DNA from: JBFFMO01 sp041390025
GTDB lineage: Bacteria; Myxococcota_A; Bradymonadia; Bradymonadales; Bradymonadaceae
Length of the DNA: 64,000 nt
Assembly: GCA_041390025.1 (NCBI GenBank)
Contig: JAWKQR010000009.1
Span: 62,001-126,000 of the forward strand
Direction: 5' to 3'
Shown: one piece after another, positions 9,726 to 18,604 of the stretch
How positions within the stretch are numbered: the stretch's first letter is position 1
Layout of the letters: the number at the start of each line of letters is the position of its first letter
Translations under genes and position numbers: made by a program
The notes under the pieces: generated by a model
What the model was told of the DNA's origin: nothing
Database searches by the model: none
What the model saw: only the letters and a program-made list of their open reading frames with translations

Positions 9726-11798
9726 ATGATTCAAGACTTTGAACATATCTTGCTCGCGGCACAGTCGTCCACACAAGCCACCGGTTTGCGCGTGGGCGAT
9801 CGGTCGTTTGGTCGATGCGACGGGACCGAGGTCGTGTCGCCGAGCGCAACGTGGTTTTTCGGAACCAACCCGGCGTCGGATATGGCGCCTTGGGAGCCGC
9901 TGCTTGAGCTCGCCTTGCGCGCCGAGCGCCTCGAAAAACGCAACGAACACCTTGAGCGCGACGTTAAGACGCTCGACCGTGTCGAAAACGAGCTGAGAAA
10001 AAGCCGCGCGATGGCGTGGACGCTTTTTGATGCGACCCCCACGCCCATCTTTGTCGAGGATCTCGACGGCGCGTTCTTGTTCGTGAATCGACACGCCGAG
10101 ACCATGTTGGGAAGGGATCGCGAGGACCTGCTTGCGCGCTCGACCGACGAAGCGCTGCCATGGCTGCGTCAGGCCGAGGGACGAGCCACGGTGTGCGAAA
10201 CGCAATTGGAGCTGGCATACGAAGCCGAGCACGACCAAAAAGGCACCGTGTTCTTCGTGACCAAGTTCCCGCTGATAGGGCAGGACGGCGAGGTCAGTAG
10301 CGTTGGGACGATCCTCTTTGACATCACACGCCGTCGCGCATCGGAGCGCGCCTTGGCGGACTCCGAGCGCAGCTACCGCGAGATTTTCGAGAAAGCGTCG
10401 GACCTCATCATCATTCACACGGTCGAGGACGGGCGGATTCTGGCGGTCAACGGCGGCGTCGAAACCCTCGGGTACAACGCACTGGATCTGGTTGGCAAGC
10501 GACTCGACGTCCTCAGCGCTGCGGCCGAGGTTCCCAACGTGACGTCGCTGGAACGCGCGTTGTCGGGAATCAACATGGTCACGTGGCCTGTCGCAGCGCT
10601 GGACGGCACGACACGTTGGTACCAATTCCGAACCTCGCGCACGCAGATCTTGGGCGAAGAACGCTACCTGACCATCGCGCGCGACGTCACGCGCGAGAAG
10701 CTTGAACAAGAACGTCGTGTTACGGTCGAGGAGAACCTCCATCGTGCCCAAAAGTACGATGCTTTGGGGCGATTGGCCTCGAACATCGCCCATGAGTTCA
10801 GCAACCTACTAAGTGTGATTCTGAGTTATTCGGATCTGCTCGCGCGCCAGTTGAGCGAACCGCGGAACTTGGAGGACTTGGCCACCATTCAAGACGCCGC
10901 AACACGCGCCTCGACCCTCGTGCGACAGTTGATGACGTTGGGACAACGCCGTTACGGGACGCCGGTGCCCACCAACGTCAGCCAGCAGGTCGAACATTTG
11001 CGCGAATTGCTTGACCGCAGTTTGGGCTCCAACGTCCGTTTTGAGCTGAACGTCGCGAAGACACCGCTTGTTCGCATTGACCCCGCACAGCTTGATCGCG
11101 TGTTGGTCAATCTGACCTTGCACAGCCGGTTGGCGTCGCCAATCGATTCGCGCTTTCGGCTAAACGTCCGGCCGGCGAACCCAGATGAAGCCGCAGCAGT
11201 GGCCGCGACCGAGGCGGTCGTGGTCGAGATGAGCGACTTTGGCCGTGGACACACCGAGGCCGAGGTTAACACCCTGTTCGAGCCGTTTTGGAGCGGGGCC
11301 GATGGCGAGAGCAAGATTGGGCTCGCGAACGCGTACGCCACGGTGGCTCACCTCGGCGGCAGCATCACGGCGACCGCAACCGAGAAAGAAACACACTTCA
11401 AAATCGTGCTGCCGGCGACCGACGACACCGTCGACGAACCGCGCACCGTCCTGCTGACCGACGATGACCCAACGGTCCTGGCCACCCTGCGCAAGTCTCT
11501 TGAGTACCGCGGTTGGCGTGTGCTCTCGGCGCGCTCGGGCGAGGAAGCGCTGTCGCTCGCCGAGCGATTTGACGGGGGAATTGACATCGTCATCAGCGAT
11601 GTTGTGATGCCCAAGATGTCGGGGGCCGAGCTCGCGAGCCGGCTTCGTGAGTTGTACCCGAACGTTTCGATTCTGATGATGTCGGGTTACTCCCCTGAGA
11701 ATCTGCAGACCGGGCTGGATGCCGATGTTGTGGTAAAGCCGTTTTCAACGACCCAATTGCTCGAAGCGATCGAGCGTAACTTAAAGGAAAAAACATGA
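9726..11798 (+). CDS. Hybrid PAS sensor histidine kinase / response regulator with degenerate ATPase motifs
   Basis: About 690 residues. An N-terminal helical stretch is followed by two PAS domains (roughly residues 95-200 and 215-330), a HisKA dimerisation helix with the phospho-acceptor in ASNIAHEFSN near residue 355, an HATPase-like region, and a C-terminal receiver domain with LLTDDDP, the phospho-acceptor Asp in VISDVVMPKMSG near 624, and the conserved Lys in VVVKPF. No membrane helix is evident, so it should be cytosolic. The HATPase motifs are weak: the N-box reads NLTLHSR, the G1 box DFGRGH and the G2 region IGLANAY. Start 9726 has CGGAGG five bases upstream; earlier ATGs would overlap the divergent esterase. 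The stop overlaps the next gene as ATGA. Confidence 0.9.
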   Translation: MIQDFEHILLAAQSSTQATGLRVGDRSFGRCDGTEVVSPSATWFFGTNPASDMAPWEPLLELALRAERLEKRNEHLERDVKTLDRVENELRKSRAMAWTLFDATPTPIFVEDLDGAFLFVNRHAETMLGRDREDLLARSTDEALPWLRQAEGRATVCETQLELAYEAEHDQKGTVFFVTKFPLIGQDGEVSSVGTILFDITRRRASERALADSERSYREIFEKASDLIIIHTVEDGRILAVNGGVETLGYNALDLVGKRLDVLSAAAEVPNVTSLERALSGINMVTWPVAALDGTTRWYQFRTSRTQILGEERYLTIARDVTREKLEQERRVTVEENLHRAQKYDALGRLASNIAHEFSNLLSVILSYSDLLARQLSEPRNLEDLATIQDAATRASTLVRQLMTLGQRRYGTPVPTNVSQQVEHLRELLDRSLGSNVRFELNVAKTPLVRIDPAQLDRVLVNLTLHSRLASPIDSRFRLNVRPANPDEAAAVAATEAVVVEMSDFGRGHTEAEVNTLFEPFWSGADGESKIGLANAYATVAHLGGSITATATEKETHFKIVLPATDDTVDEPRTVLLTDDDPTVLATLRKSLEYRGWRVLSARSGEEALSLAERFDGGIDIVISDVVMPKMSGAELASRLRELYPNVSILMMSGYSPENLQTGLDADVVVKPFSTTQLLEAIERNLKEKT

Positions 11799-12295
11799 AA
11801 TATTGGTTGGTATTGTCCATCGTTGGATTGATGGCGTGTGGCGGTTCACAGGCCCCACAAGAAGAACCCGTGACCGAGACGCAAACTCAGGCCATCGAGG
11901 CCGCACCCGAGGTCGTGTTCACGATGACCAACGATGCGCCGGCTGACGTTGCCGAGGTGCCAGCTGACGCGATTCGGACGCCGTCGGGCCTTGCTTACAA
12001 GATTCTCAATCCCCCCACGGACGACGGTCGGGGTGCCTCCGCGCTCGCGACCGTCACGGCCCATTACGTCGGATGGACCACCGATGGGCAACGCTTTGAC
12101 AGCAGCCTAGAGCGCGGCGAGCCTGCAACCTTCCCACTCGATAAAGTGATCAAGGGATGGCAGGAAGGTGTGGGCACGATGCGCGAAGGCGAGATTCGCC
12201 GCCTTTGGATTCCCGAAGACCTCGCCTATCAGGGCAAGGAAGGTTACCCCGCTGGTATGCTCGTCTTCGACGTGCAGCTCATCACCGTTCAGTAG
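11795..12295 (+). CDS. FKBP-type peptidyl-prolyl cis-trans isomerase lipoprotein
   Basis: 166 residues. A lipoprotein signal ends in the lipobox LMAC at residues 12-15, followed by a Glu/Pro/Thr-rich linker of about 40 residues. The FKBP fold then shows TPSGLAYKIL, AHYVGWTTDGQRFDSS, GWQEGVGTMREGEIRRL and the final FDVQLI strand. It should act in the periplasm on prolyl bonds of exported proteins. Its ATG overlaps the stop of the sensor kinase gene by four bases (ATGA), so translation is coupled, although no functional link between the two families is known to me. Confidence 0.92.
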   Translation: MKYWLVLSIVGLMACGGSQAPQEEPVTETQTQAIEAAPEVVFTMTNDAPADVAEVPADAIRTPSGLAYKILNPPTDDGRGASALATVTAHYVGWTTDGQRFDSSLERGEPATFPLDKVIKGWQEGVGTMREGEIRRLWIPEDLAYQGKEGYPAGMLVFDVQLITVQ

Positions 12296-12591
12296 TGTCT
12301 CCCCCTAGGAAGCGGGCACAAAAAAAAGAGCCCACGTGGTAACCATCCTTGGTCTGCACGTGGGCTCTACGACGTCCGGTTTGTTCATCCGTGATCAAAC
12401 CGAGTATTCATCGCCGATCGCTTCCGACCGAAAACTTGCCTAAATGACCCGAATATTTCACCACCGCGTTTGCACGCATGTTCGGATCAGTTAGCTAATT
12501 AGCGGTCTTTGCTGCGATCTGGGGTTAAGCTAAAGGTGTGATCACTTGGTGTCAACAACTATGATCGGATTGGTGCAATTTTTTTTCCGCA
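12296..12591. other. Intergenic region between convergent genes
   Basis: This gap separates the FKBP gene from the convergent DUF819 gene. It holds one strong hairpin, listed separately, and a run of eight T near 12580. The rest is more AT-rich than the neighbouring genes, and I see no open frame, tRNA-like fold or other structure in it. Confidence 0.6.
12320..12368 (-). terminator. Rho-independent terminator
   Basis: An inverted repeat AGAGCCCACGTG / CACGTGGGCTCT (12327-12338 with 12357-12368) forms a 12-bp stem with an 18-base loop. A run of eight A (12320-12327) precedes it on the plus strand, so a minus-strand transcript would end the hairpin with a U-run. It suits termination of the DUF819 gene, whose stop lies about 220 bases upstream. 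No T-run follows on the plus side. Confidence 0.75.
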
Positions 12592-13683
12592 CTAGGCCAA
12601 AAATAGTCCGATCGCGATGCCAAGGTAATTGCCCAATGCGTAGCCAACGACCCCCGTTGTCAGCCCGGAAGCCAGACTATCCGGGTGTTTTAGGCGTGCC
12701 GCGATCGGCGGCACGAACGCGGGTCCCATGATGGCCGCCACCGACGTGATAATCGCTGTGTCGACGTCGATACGAAAAAGCTTGCAGAGCACCAAATGCA
12801 AGAAAAACGACCCATACAGCATGGTTGCGGTCAGCCCGATAAACGTCGTGGGGCTCGACAGCAGGCGAACAGGGTCCGAAATGATGCCAATCGAGAAGCA
12901 GAACACCAAAATCAAATAGTTGGCCGTGGGCGGTGCCGACTCCAGATTTCGAATGCGTGGCTGGAACGAGGCCGCGATGCCCACGGTCGTCAACGTCAGA
13001 AAAATCACGATGGGACTCGCTTCGCCAGTGATGGCGTACGCCAGGCCGACACTCAAACCAAGTGCGACGCCCGCCAAAAGTAGGGACACCACGGCACCAC
13101 CCCACGAGAATGCCTTGGGGTGTGCGGCAACTTCGGCATTGAGCGCGTTGCCTGCGTTGGGGTCCCGTAGGACCTTCGAGAGAATCCAGCGGCCAATCGT
13201 CAGAAGAAAGACCAGATATCCCACGCCCAGCACCATGTCGGCCGCGTTCAGAAGGACGAAGGTCTCGGCGGGCGCCTCAAGCGCCAACCCCACACTCATC
13301 ATATTGGGGGTGCCGCCGGTGTAGACACCCACCAGCATGCCCACCATCTTGGCGATGCCGGGGATTTGGAAGATATGGGATGCCATCAAGCCCGTCGCGC
13401 AAACGCTGGCGACGGCAAGCCCGAACGATGCCAGAGCGACGCGGCTGTTCTTCAACCACGCGCGGGCGTCTACGCCAAAGAGTAACATCGGAATCGCGAG
13501 CGGAATGGCTGTCTCGGCCACGGATTGCGCCTGAGGTGGGTGCCCAAAGACAAACCCGAGCGCAACCCCCAGAATGTAACACAGCACCACACCACCTATC
13601 GCGCTGGCCCAGCGCCAACGCTGTTCGGCCAACACAACCATCGCCGGAACGGCGAGACAGCATAGAATCACGGCCGCCGTCAC
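12592..13683 (-). CDS. DUF819 family integral membrane protein (putative permease)
   Basis: 363 residues, nearly all hydrophobic, with about ten predicted membrane helices. It starts with AVILCCLAVPAMVVLAEQRW and contains the Gly/Pro-rich membrane motif YTGGTPNMMSVGLAL, typical of DUF819 (YjcL-like) proteins, which resemble the Na+/glutamate symporter fold. The substrate is unknown. It is monocistronic: its start faces the divergent endonuclease-fold lipoprotein gene and its end faces the terminator near 12.33 kb. Confidence 0.85.
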   Translation of the reverse strand: MTAAVILCCLAVPAMVVLAEQRWRWASAIGGVVLCYILGVALGFVFGHPPQAQSVAETAIPLAIPMLLFGVDARAWLKNSRVALASFGLAVASVCATGLMASHIFQIPGIAKMVGMLVGVYTGGTPNMMSVGLALEAPAETFVLLNAADMVLGVGYLVFLLTIGRWILSKVLRDPNAGNALNAEVAAHPKAFSWGGAVVSLLLAGVALGLSVGLAYAITGEASPIVIFLTLTTVGIAASFQPRIRNLESAPPTANYLILVFCFSIGIISDPVRLLSSPTTFIGLTATMLYGSFFLHLVLCKLFRIDVDTAIITSVAAIMGPAFVPPIAARLKHPDSLASGLTTGVVGYALGNYLGIAIGLFLA

Positions 13684-13757
13684 GGCTTCGGCTCACGATT
13701 GCTTTGTGTTTTCAACGGGTGTACCAATTTCAGCACTACTCTCAGCAGAGGCTTCAG

Positions 13758-14990
13758 ATGAATCGAACCATCGGCATGGCGCTTGTCGCGGCACTCGTGG
13801 TTATTGGATGCGGCGATGACGAAAAGAAATCGGCGTCGAACAACACCTCCAATAACACAACGAACAACAACACCAACAACACGAACAACACCAACAACAC
13901 CAACAACGGCAACCCCGATGCCGCAAGTTTCGTGACGTACAACGTTGGACTCGCCGCAGGCTTCGTGTCCTTGGCCGCCGAACGACGTCAGCCCGTCGCG
14001 ACAGCGCTGTCGGGCTTGAACGCGGACGTCGTCTGCCTCCAGGAAGTCTGGCTCAACCAAGACGCCAACGGAGACTGGCAGCAGGACAACATCGACGCGC
14101 TCATCAATGCCACCGCGCAAAATCTGCCCAACGCGTACTACTTCATCTCCGAAGACGACACGATGGTGAGTTGTCAGCCCGAAGATGTGGTGGACGTCGA
14201 CGCCTGCGTGACCACCAACTGTGCCGACGCAACCGCCGACGAGCTCCAAGGATGTGTGCTCGCCAATTGTCAGACGGAGTTTTTTGCGCTCCCGACGGAC
14301 TGTTCGATGTGCCTCATTGGCCAGCTGGGCAACGAATACGAAGCCATCAAGGCCGCGTGCGTGGGCGGCGGGCAGAGCGCGTTTTTCTCGAACGCGCACA
14401 ATGGCCTTTTGCTGCTGTCAAAGTACCCGCTTACCAACACATCCCACGCGAAACTGGATGCCGTGCAGGTCGCGCGCAGTGTGCTCAAGGCAGATGTCGC
14501 ACTTCCAAGCGGAAATCAGCGGGTCTATTGCACCCACCTGACCGCCGACATCCGTGACACGCAGTATCCAGCGGTCGAGGGCTCAACGATCACGAGTTAC
14601 GCCGAAGAGCTTGAGAAGCAGATCGACGACATCGGGGCCATGGTCGCCGCCGAAGGGACCAACGTCGTGGTCATGGGCGACATGAACACCGGACCTACCG
14701 GGGACGGTGTCGACGCGGAACTGCCTGACGCCTTTGCGAAGTTCGACCTGCTCGGTTGGACCTCGGCCTACATCGCTCTGGGAGCCTACGAGTGCACGTT
14801 CTGCGAGTCGAACACACTCGTCGCCGAGAGCGGCAACAAAACCATCGACCACGTCTTTACCACCGACGGCAAGTGGACCGCGTCCAAAGCTGAACGCATC
14901 TTCACGCAGCCCGTCGACGTCGAGGGCGAGCCGCAAAATCTTTCCGACCACTTCGGTCTGCGGGTCGAGTTCGTACCGACGCCCGAGTGA
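13758..14990 (+). CDS. Endonuclease/exonuclease/phosphatase-family lipoprotein
   Basis: 410 residues. A signal peptide ends in a Cys (VVIGCGDD), followed by an Asn/Thr-only linker of about 25 residues. The domain has the DNase I-like fold: VTYNVGLA, VVCLQEVW with the metal ligand, YCTHLTAD, VVVMGDMNTGP, TIDHVFTTDG and the terminal LSDHFGLRVEF. Extracellular members are sphingomyelinases, phosphatases or nucleases; the cysteine-rich insertion around residues 130-190 does not settle which. AGAGG lies six bases before the ATG. The stop overlaps the next start as TGATG, so the downstream hydrolase is probably in the same operon. Confidence 0.85.
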   Translation: MNRTIGMALVAALVVIGCGDDEKKSASNNTSNNTTNNNTNNTNNTNNTNNGNPDAASFVTYNVGLAAGFVSLAAERRQPVATALSGLNADVVCLQEVWLNQDANGDWQQDNIDALINATAQNLPNAYYFISEDDTMVSCQPEDVVDVDACVTTNCADATADELQGCVLANCQTEFFALPTDCSMCLIGQLGNEYEAIKAACVGGGQSAFFSNAHNGLLLLSKYPLTNTSHAKLDAVQVARSVLKADVALPSGNQRVYCTHLTADIRDTQYPAVEGSTITSYAEELEKQIDDIGAMVAAEGTNVVVMGDMNTGPTGDGVDAELPDAFAKFDLLGWTSAYIALGAYECTFCESNTLVAESGNKTIDHVFTTDGKWTASKAERIFTQPVDVEGEPQNLSDHFGLRVEFVPTPE

Positions 14991-15811
14991 TGTGGAGCGT
15001 ACGCGGGCACACCCTGCGCGGAATCCAGACCGGAACGCCCGGCGGAGATCCATGGATTGGCCTGCATGGGTGGATGGACAACGCGGCGAGCCTCCTTGGG
15101 CTTGCTCAGGCCTTGCCCAACCACGCGTGGACACTGCTTGACCACGCGGGGCACGGCCTCTCCGATCATCGACGCACGTCGTACCACTACGTCGATTACG
15201 CCGCAGATCTCATCGCTGTTTTGGAACACGACAACGTGCAGAACTGCACCCTCGTTGGACACTCGATGGGGGCGGGCGTTGCGCTCATGGCGGCGGCGGC
15301 TGTCCCCGAGCGCGTTCGACGTGTGGTCCTCCTGGAAGGGCTGGGTCCAATGACCACTGAGCCCGACGAGGCCGTCGCGACGTTGAGGAAGTCGGCGCTC
15401 GAGGCCCCGCCCGAGGACGGCCGCGCGTACGCGACGTTTCACGAAGCGTTGGAGCGTCGAGGTCGGACCCTGCCAAATGTTGCCCCAGATGCGCTTGTTG
15501 CGCTTGTCGAACGGGGAATTGTCGAGACCGAGGACGGTTGGCGGTTTCGCCACGATCCGTGGCTGCGAACGACCTCGACCTTGCGACTGACCAACGCGCA
15601 TGTGGAAGCTTTCTTGACCCGTGTCTCGGCCGCGACGCTTGTCGTTGCCGCAGACGAGGGCCTTCGTTACGGCGACGAGATCGAGGCACAACGTTTGAGT
15701 TGGCTGCGTCATCCGCCCCTGGTGCGCCTACCAGGAGGCCACCACCTTCATATGGAAGACCCACACGCAGTGGCCCAAGCGATAGCCACCTGGATAGACA
15801 CGACGGCTTGA
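14990..15811 (+). CDS. Alpha/beta hydrolase
   Basis: 273 residues. HGWMDNAAS forms the oxyanion region, VGHSMGAGVAL carries the nucleophile Ser, and GGHHLHMEDP the catalytic His. It resembles serine hydrolase-like (SERHL) and epoxide hydrolase-like proteins, with a cap region between the nucleophile and the C-terminal third. There is no signal peptide, so it should be cytosolic. Its ATG shares one base with the preceding stop (TGATG). The substrate is unknown. Confidence 0.87.
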   Translation: MWSVRGHTLRGIQTGTPGGDPWIGLHGWMDNAASLLGLAQALPNHAWTLLDHAGHGLSDHRRTSYHYVDYAADLIAVLEHDNVQNCTLVGHSMGAGVALMAAAAVPERVRRVVLLEGLGPMTTEPDEAVATLRKSALEAPPEDGRAYATFHEALERRGRTLPNVAPDALVALVERGIVETEDGWRFRHDPWLRTTSTLRLTNAHVEAFLTRVSAATLVVAADEGLRYGDEIEAQRLSWLRHPPLVRLPGGHHLHMEDPHAVAQAIATWIDTTA

Positions 15812-15877
15812 TTTGCCGCGCGTGCGGCAACACCGTACACTTCGTGCATGATGTTTTCGTTGAGCCAGGGGAGCCCT

Positions 15878-18604
15878 ATGCGCCATTGCCGCTTCATCGG
15901 TGTGTTATTGTTGGTCGCCGCGAGCGCTGCATGCGGCGGTGATGATGCGCCAGCCACCACACCCACCGCCGACGTTGGAGTCGACACCACGCCGGAGTTC
16001 GATGCGGGCATGGACGGTGGGGAGGACCAAGGGCTGCCGGATGTGGCTACCCCTTTGCAACCCACTTCGGTCGAAACGGACGTCGTGTCGACCATCTTGT
16101 CGGCCGGCGATCCGGTCGCAGCCTCCTGTCGTGTCTTGGACCAATTTGGAGAAGAGTTCGAGGCCGACTTCGATTTCACAATCGCCTACGCCCCTCAAGA
16201 CTCCTTTTTGGGCACAGGCGCGGATGTCATCGCAGCCCGGGTGGGCACGGGGACCGTACGATGTGGCTTGAACGCCTATGGACTCGTCGATTCAACACCG
16301 GTGGAGCTTGAGATTCGACCCGGTCGGCCCAATACCGTCGTGACCCAAGTGGACAGCTACCATGTCACCGCAGGCGACTCGCTCGATGCGACGTGCGAGG
16401 TGTTCGACGCCTACGGCAACGCCATCTTGGACGCCGAACCCCAGATTCAAACCGCTCCAAGTGAACGTGTGTCGATCCAAGGCGCGTCGGTGACATTCGA
16501 GTTGGCGGGGGTGTACGATGTGGCCTGTCAGGTGGACGGTGCCGACGTCAAACAGTCCAAAGTCGTTGAAGTGGTTCCCGGCTTGCCTGCTGCGCTCGCG
16601 ATCGCTGTCGTGCCCAATCAGGCCGTGTACGCCGTCGGGCAAGTCGTGCAGGTCGCCTACGTCGTGACCGACGCGTTCGGAAACGTCGTGCCCGACGCCA
16701 ACGTCGTCGTTACAAGCGATCCTCAGGGCCAATCGTTTGGTGCCGGACGCTTCCGTTATGGACAAGAGGGAACCTACACACTCAGCGTGGACGTCGCGGG
16801 ACCCACACTGCAAAACGTTCGCCTCCACGAAGAAGCGACGATCGTCGTCAACAGCGACGGGCCCTCGATTGAGTGCGGTACCCCAGCGGATGGCGCGATG
16901 GTCGACGTCGCGCCTGGAACCCAAGTTTCGTTCACAGGACGCGTGGGTGACGCCAACGGAGTGAGCCAAGTCTTGGTCAACGGACAAGCAGTGGCCGTGA
17001 GCTCAGACGGGTCCTTTGCGTCGGCGGTCAACGTCAACTGGGGCATTAACTTTGTCGAGCTTGTCGCGCGGGACACGTTTGGCGAGGAGAACAGCCGGTA
17101 CTGCGCTTTTCTGGCGTCCGACGATTGGAAGCCCGAAGGCGTTCTCTCGTACCTCGACAACGGTGTGCTGATGTTGCTCAAATCCGCGGCCATCGACGAC
17201 AACAACAGGGCCGACCTCGATAGTTTGGCCGATATCTTGGATCGCGTTCTCAACTCACAAGGGCTGCGCAACTCCCTTCACGCGTCTTTGCTCAACGCGA
17301 ATCCACTCAAGCCGAGCACTTGTGACCAAAATGTCTGCGTGCCGCTCGTGGGCTGTGCCTGCGTGCTGCGAAGCGAAGTCACCTACCTCGACACCCAAAT
17401 CAACGGTCCCAACACGACATCGATGTCTCTGGTCACCGGAGGCCTGCGGGTTCAGGCCTCGGTCAAGGATGTCCGGGTGCGTGTGCGCGTCAAAGGTCAG
17501 GTGTCCGGCATTCCCTACGACACGACTGGGTGGGTGACCGTGAGCTCGCTCGACATCGATTTGATTCTCAACATCACCAGCTCCGCGGGACGCCCCAAGG
17601 CCACGGTGCGATCGGTGTCAACACAAGTGGGGAGCGTCTCAACAAGCTTCAATGGACTCGACGGCGGCATCGTGAACATCGTCGTGAGCCTCTTCAACGG
17701 AACGGTGCGGAACTTGATTCGCGACAGCATCGAGGGATTTGTCCGAGATAATTTCAACGGCATTCTCGACGGTGTGTTTGGCTCGCTTGATATTTCCTCA
17801 CTGGGGACGTCGTTTGCCGTGCCAAAACTGGATGGGAACGGACAGGTGACCCTCAACTTCGGTGTCAACCTCACCGGACTCGATGTAAACACAAGCCGCG
17901 CCCGTTTTGGGCTCGGCACGCGTATACGGCCTCAAGCCGTCGCCGTCGCCGCGCCAAGCCTTGGAACTGCGCTTCCCCCGCAACCGCTGTCACTCGAGCC
18001 TTCAGGCACTCAGCCGGTGGTGGTCGGTGTGTACGTCGCCATCTTGAATCAGGCTCTGCACTCGTTGTGGCGAGGAGGGTTCCTCAACGCGACGTTGGGG
18101 TCGAGCTTTGCAGGGCAGGGGTTGCCGGCCGGCCTCAGCGCCACGATCGAAGGACTGCTGCCGCCCGTTGTCGAGAACATCGCTGGAAATCGCGTGCGCT
18201 TGAGCATTGGTGCCATGCGCCTGAATCTGGTCTACCCCGGCATCTTCGACCAAGGGCTTCCCATCACGCTTGGGGCGACAGCCACAACGAGCGTTTCTGT
18301 TCAAAACGATGCGCTGCAGTTTGGGGTCGTGACCCTCGAGAACCTGTACTTCTCGACCGAGGCCGTTTCTTTGGATGCCAATACGAGGGCGATCGTTGAG
18401 TCCTTCCTGTCGGGACTCGTTCAAAACATTGTAAACGCCTCGTTGAACAACGCGTTGCCGCAACTGCCCATCCCCTCGTTCACGCTTCCGGCATCGCTGT
18501 CCCAATTCGGATTGCCCGCCAACGCCACGCTGACGATCGCAACAACGTCCACGGCACAAACATCCGCGCAGTACCTGCTGCGTGGCAACTTCGCGATTCG
18601 GTAA
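15878..18604 (+). CDS. Large lipoprotein with Ig-like domain and probable BPI/TULIP-like lipid-binding region
   Basis: 908 residues. The lipobox SAAC follows a clear signal peptide, and GGGGAG lies before the ATG. Residues up to about 325 form repeated beta-sandwich domains of the invasin/Ig type (a SAGDPVAASCRV-like unit recurs). Residues 327-411 match the DG.F-type Ig domain (VNGQAVAVSSDGSFASAV). The remaining 500 residues fall into two halves. The first has amphipathic strands and the helix FNGTVRNLIRDSIEGFVRD. The second ends in VNASLNNALPQLPIPSFTLP, which resembles the C-terminal half of BPI/LBP family proteins. This TULIP assignment is my own pattern match and is not proven. It overlaps its paralogue by one base. 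Confidence 0.7.
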   Translation: MRHCRFIGVLLLVAASAACGGDDAPATTPTADVGVDTTPEFDAGMDGGEDQGLPDVATPLQPTSVETDVVSTILSAGDPVAASCRVLDQFGEEFEADFDFTIAYAPQDSFLGTGADVIAARVGTGTVRCGLNAYGLVDSTPVELEIRPGRPNTVVTQVDSYHVTAGDSLDATCEVFDAYGNAILDAEPQIQTAPSERVSIQGASVTFELAGVYDVACQVDGADVKQSKVVEVVPGLPAALAIAVVPNQAVYAVGQVVQVAYVVTDAFGNVVPDANVVVTSDPQGQSFGAGRFRYGQEGTYTLSVDVAGPTLQNVRLHEEATIVVNSDGPSIECGTPADGAMVDVAPGTQVSFTGRVGDANGVSQVLVNGQAVAVSSDGSFASAVNVNWGINFVELVARDTFGEENSRYCAFLASDDWKPEGVLSYLDNGVLMLLKSAAIDDNNRADLDSLADILDRVLNSQGLRNSLHASLLNANPLKPSTCDQNVCVPLVGCACVLRSEVTYLDTQINGPNTTSMSLVTGGLRVQASVKDVRVRVRVKGQVSGIPYDTTGWVTVSSLDIDLILNITSSAGRPKATVRSVSTQVGSVSTSFNGLDGGIVNIVVSLFNGTVRNLIRDSIEGFVRDNFNGILDGVFGSLDISSLGTSFAVPKLDGNGQVTLNFGVNLTGLDVNTSRARFGLGTRIRPQAVAVAAPSLGTALPPQPLSLEPSGTQPVVVGVYVAILNQALHSLWRGGFLNATLGSSFAGQGLPAGLSATIEGLLPPVVENIAGNRVRLSIGAMRLNLVYPGIFDQGLPITLGATATTSVSVQNDALQFGVVTLENLYFSTEAVSLDANTRAIVESFLSGLVQNIVNASLNNALPQLPIPSFTLPASLSQFGLPANATLTIATTSTAQTSAQYLLRGNFAIR

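Noticed and set aside
9684..10793. Long open frame antisense to the sensor kinase (369 codons)
   Set aside because: It is a shadow frame produced by high-GC third positions. The plus strand carries clear kinase motifs throughout, and the antisense translation has no family-like features.
13840..13910. Repetitive AAC-rich stretch resembling a short tandem repeat or CRISPR-like array
   Set aside because: It encodes the Asn/Thr linker of a lipoprotein in frame. The units are irregular and there are no spacers.
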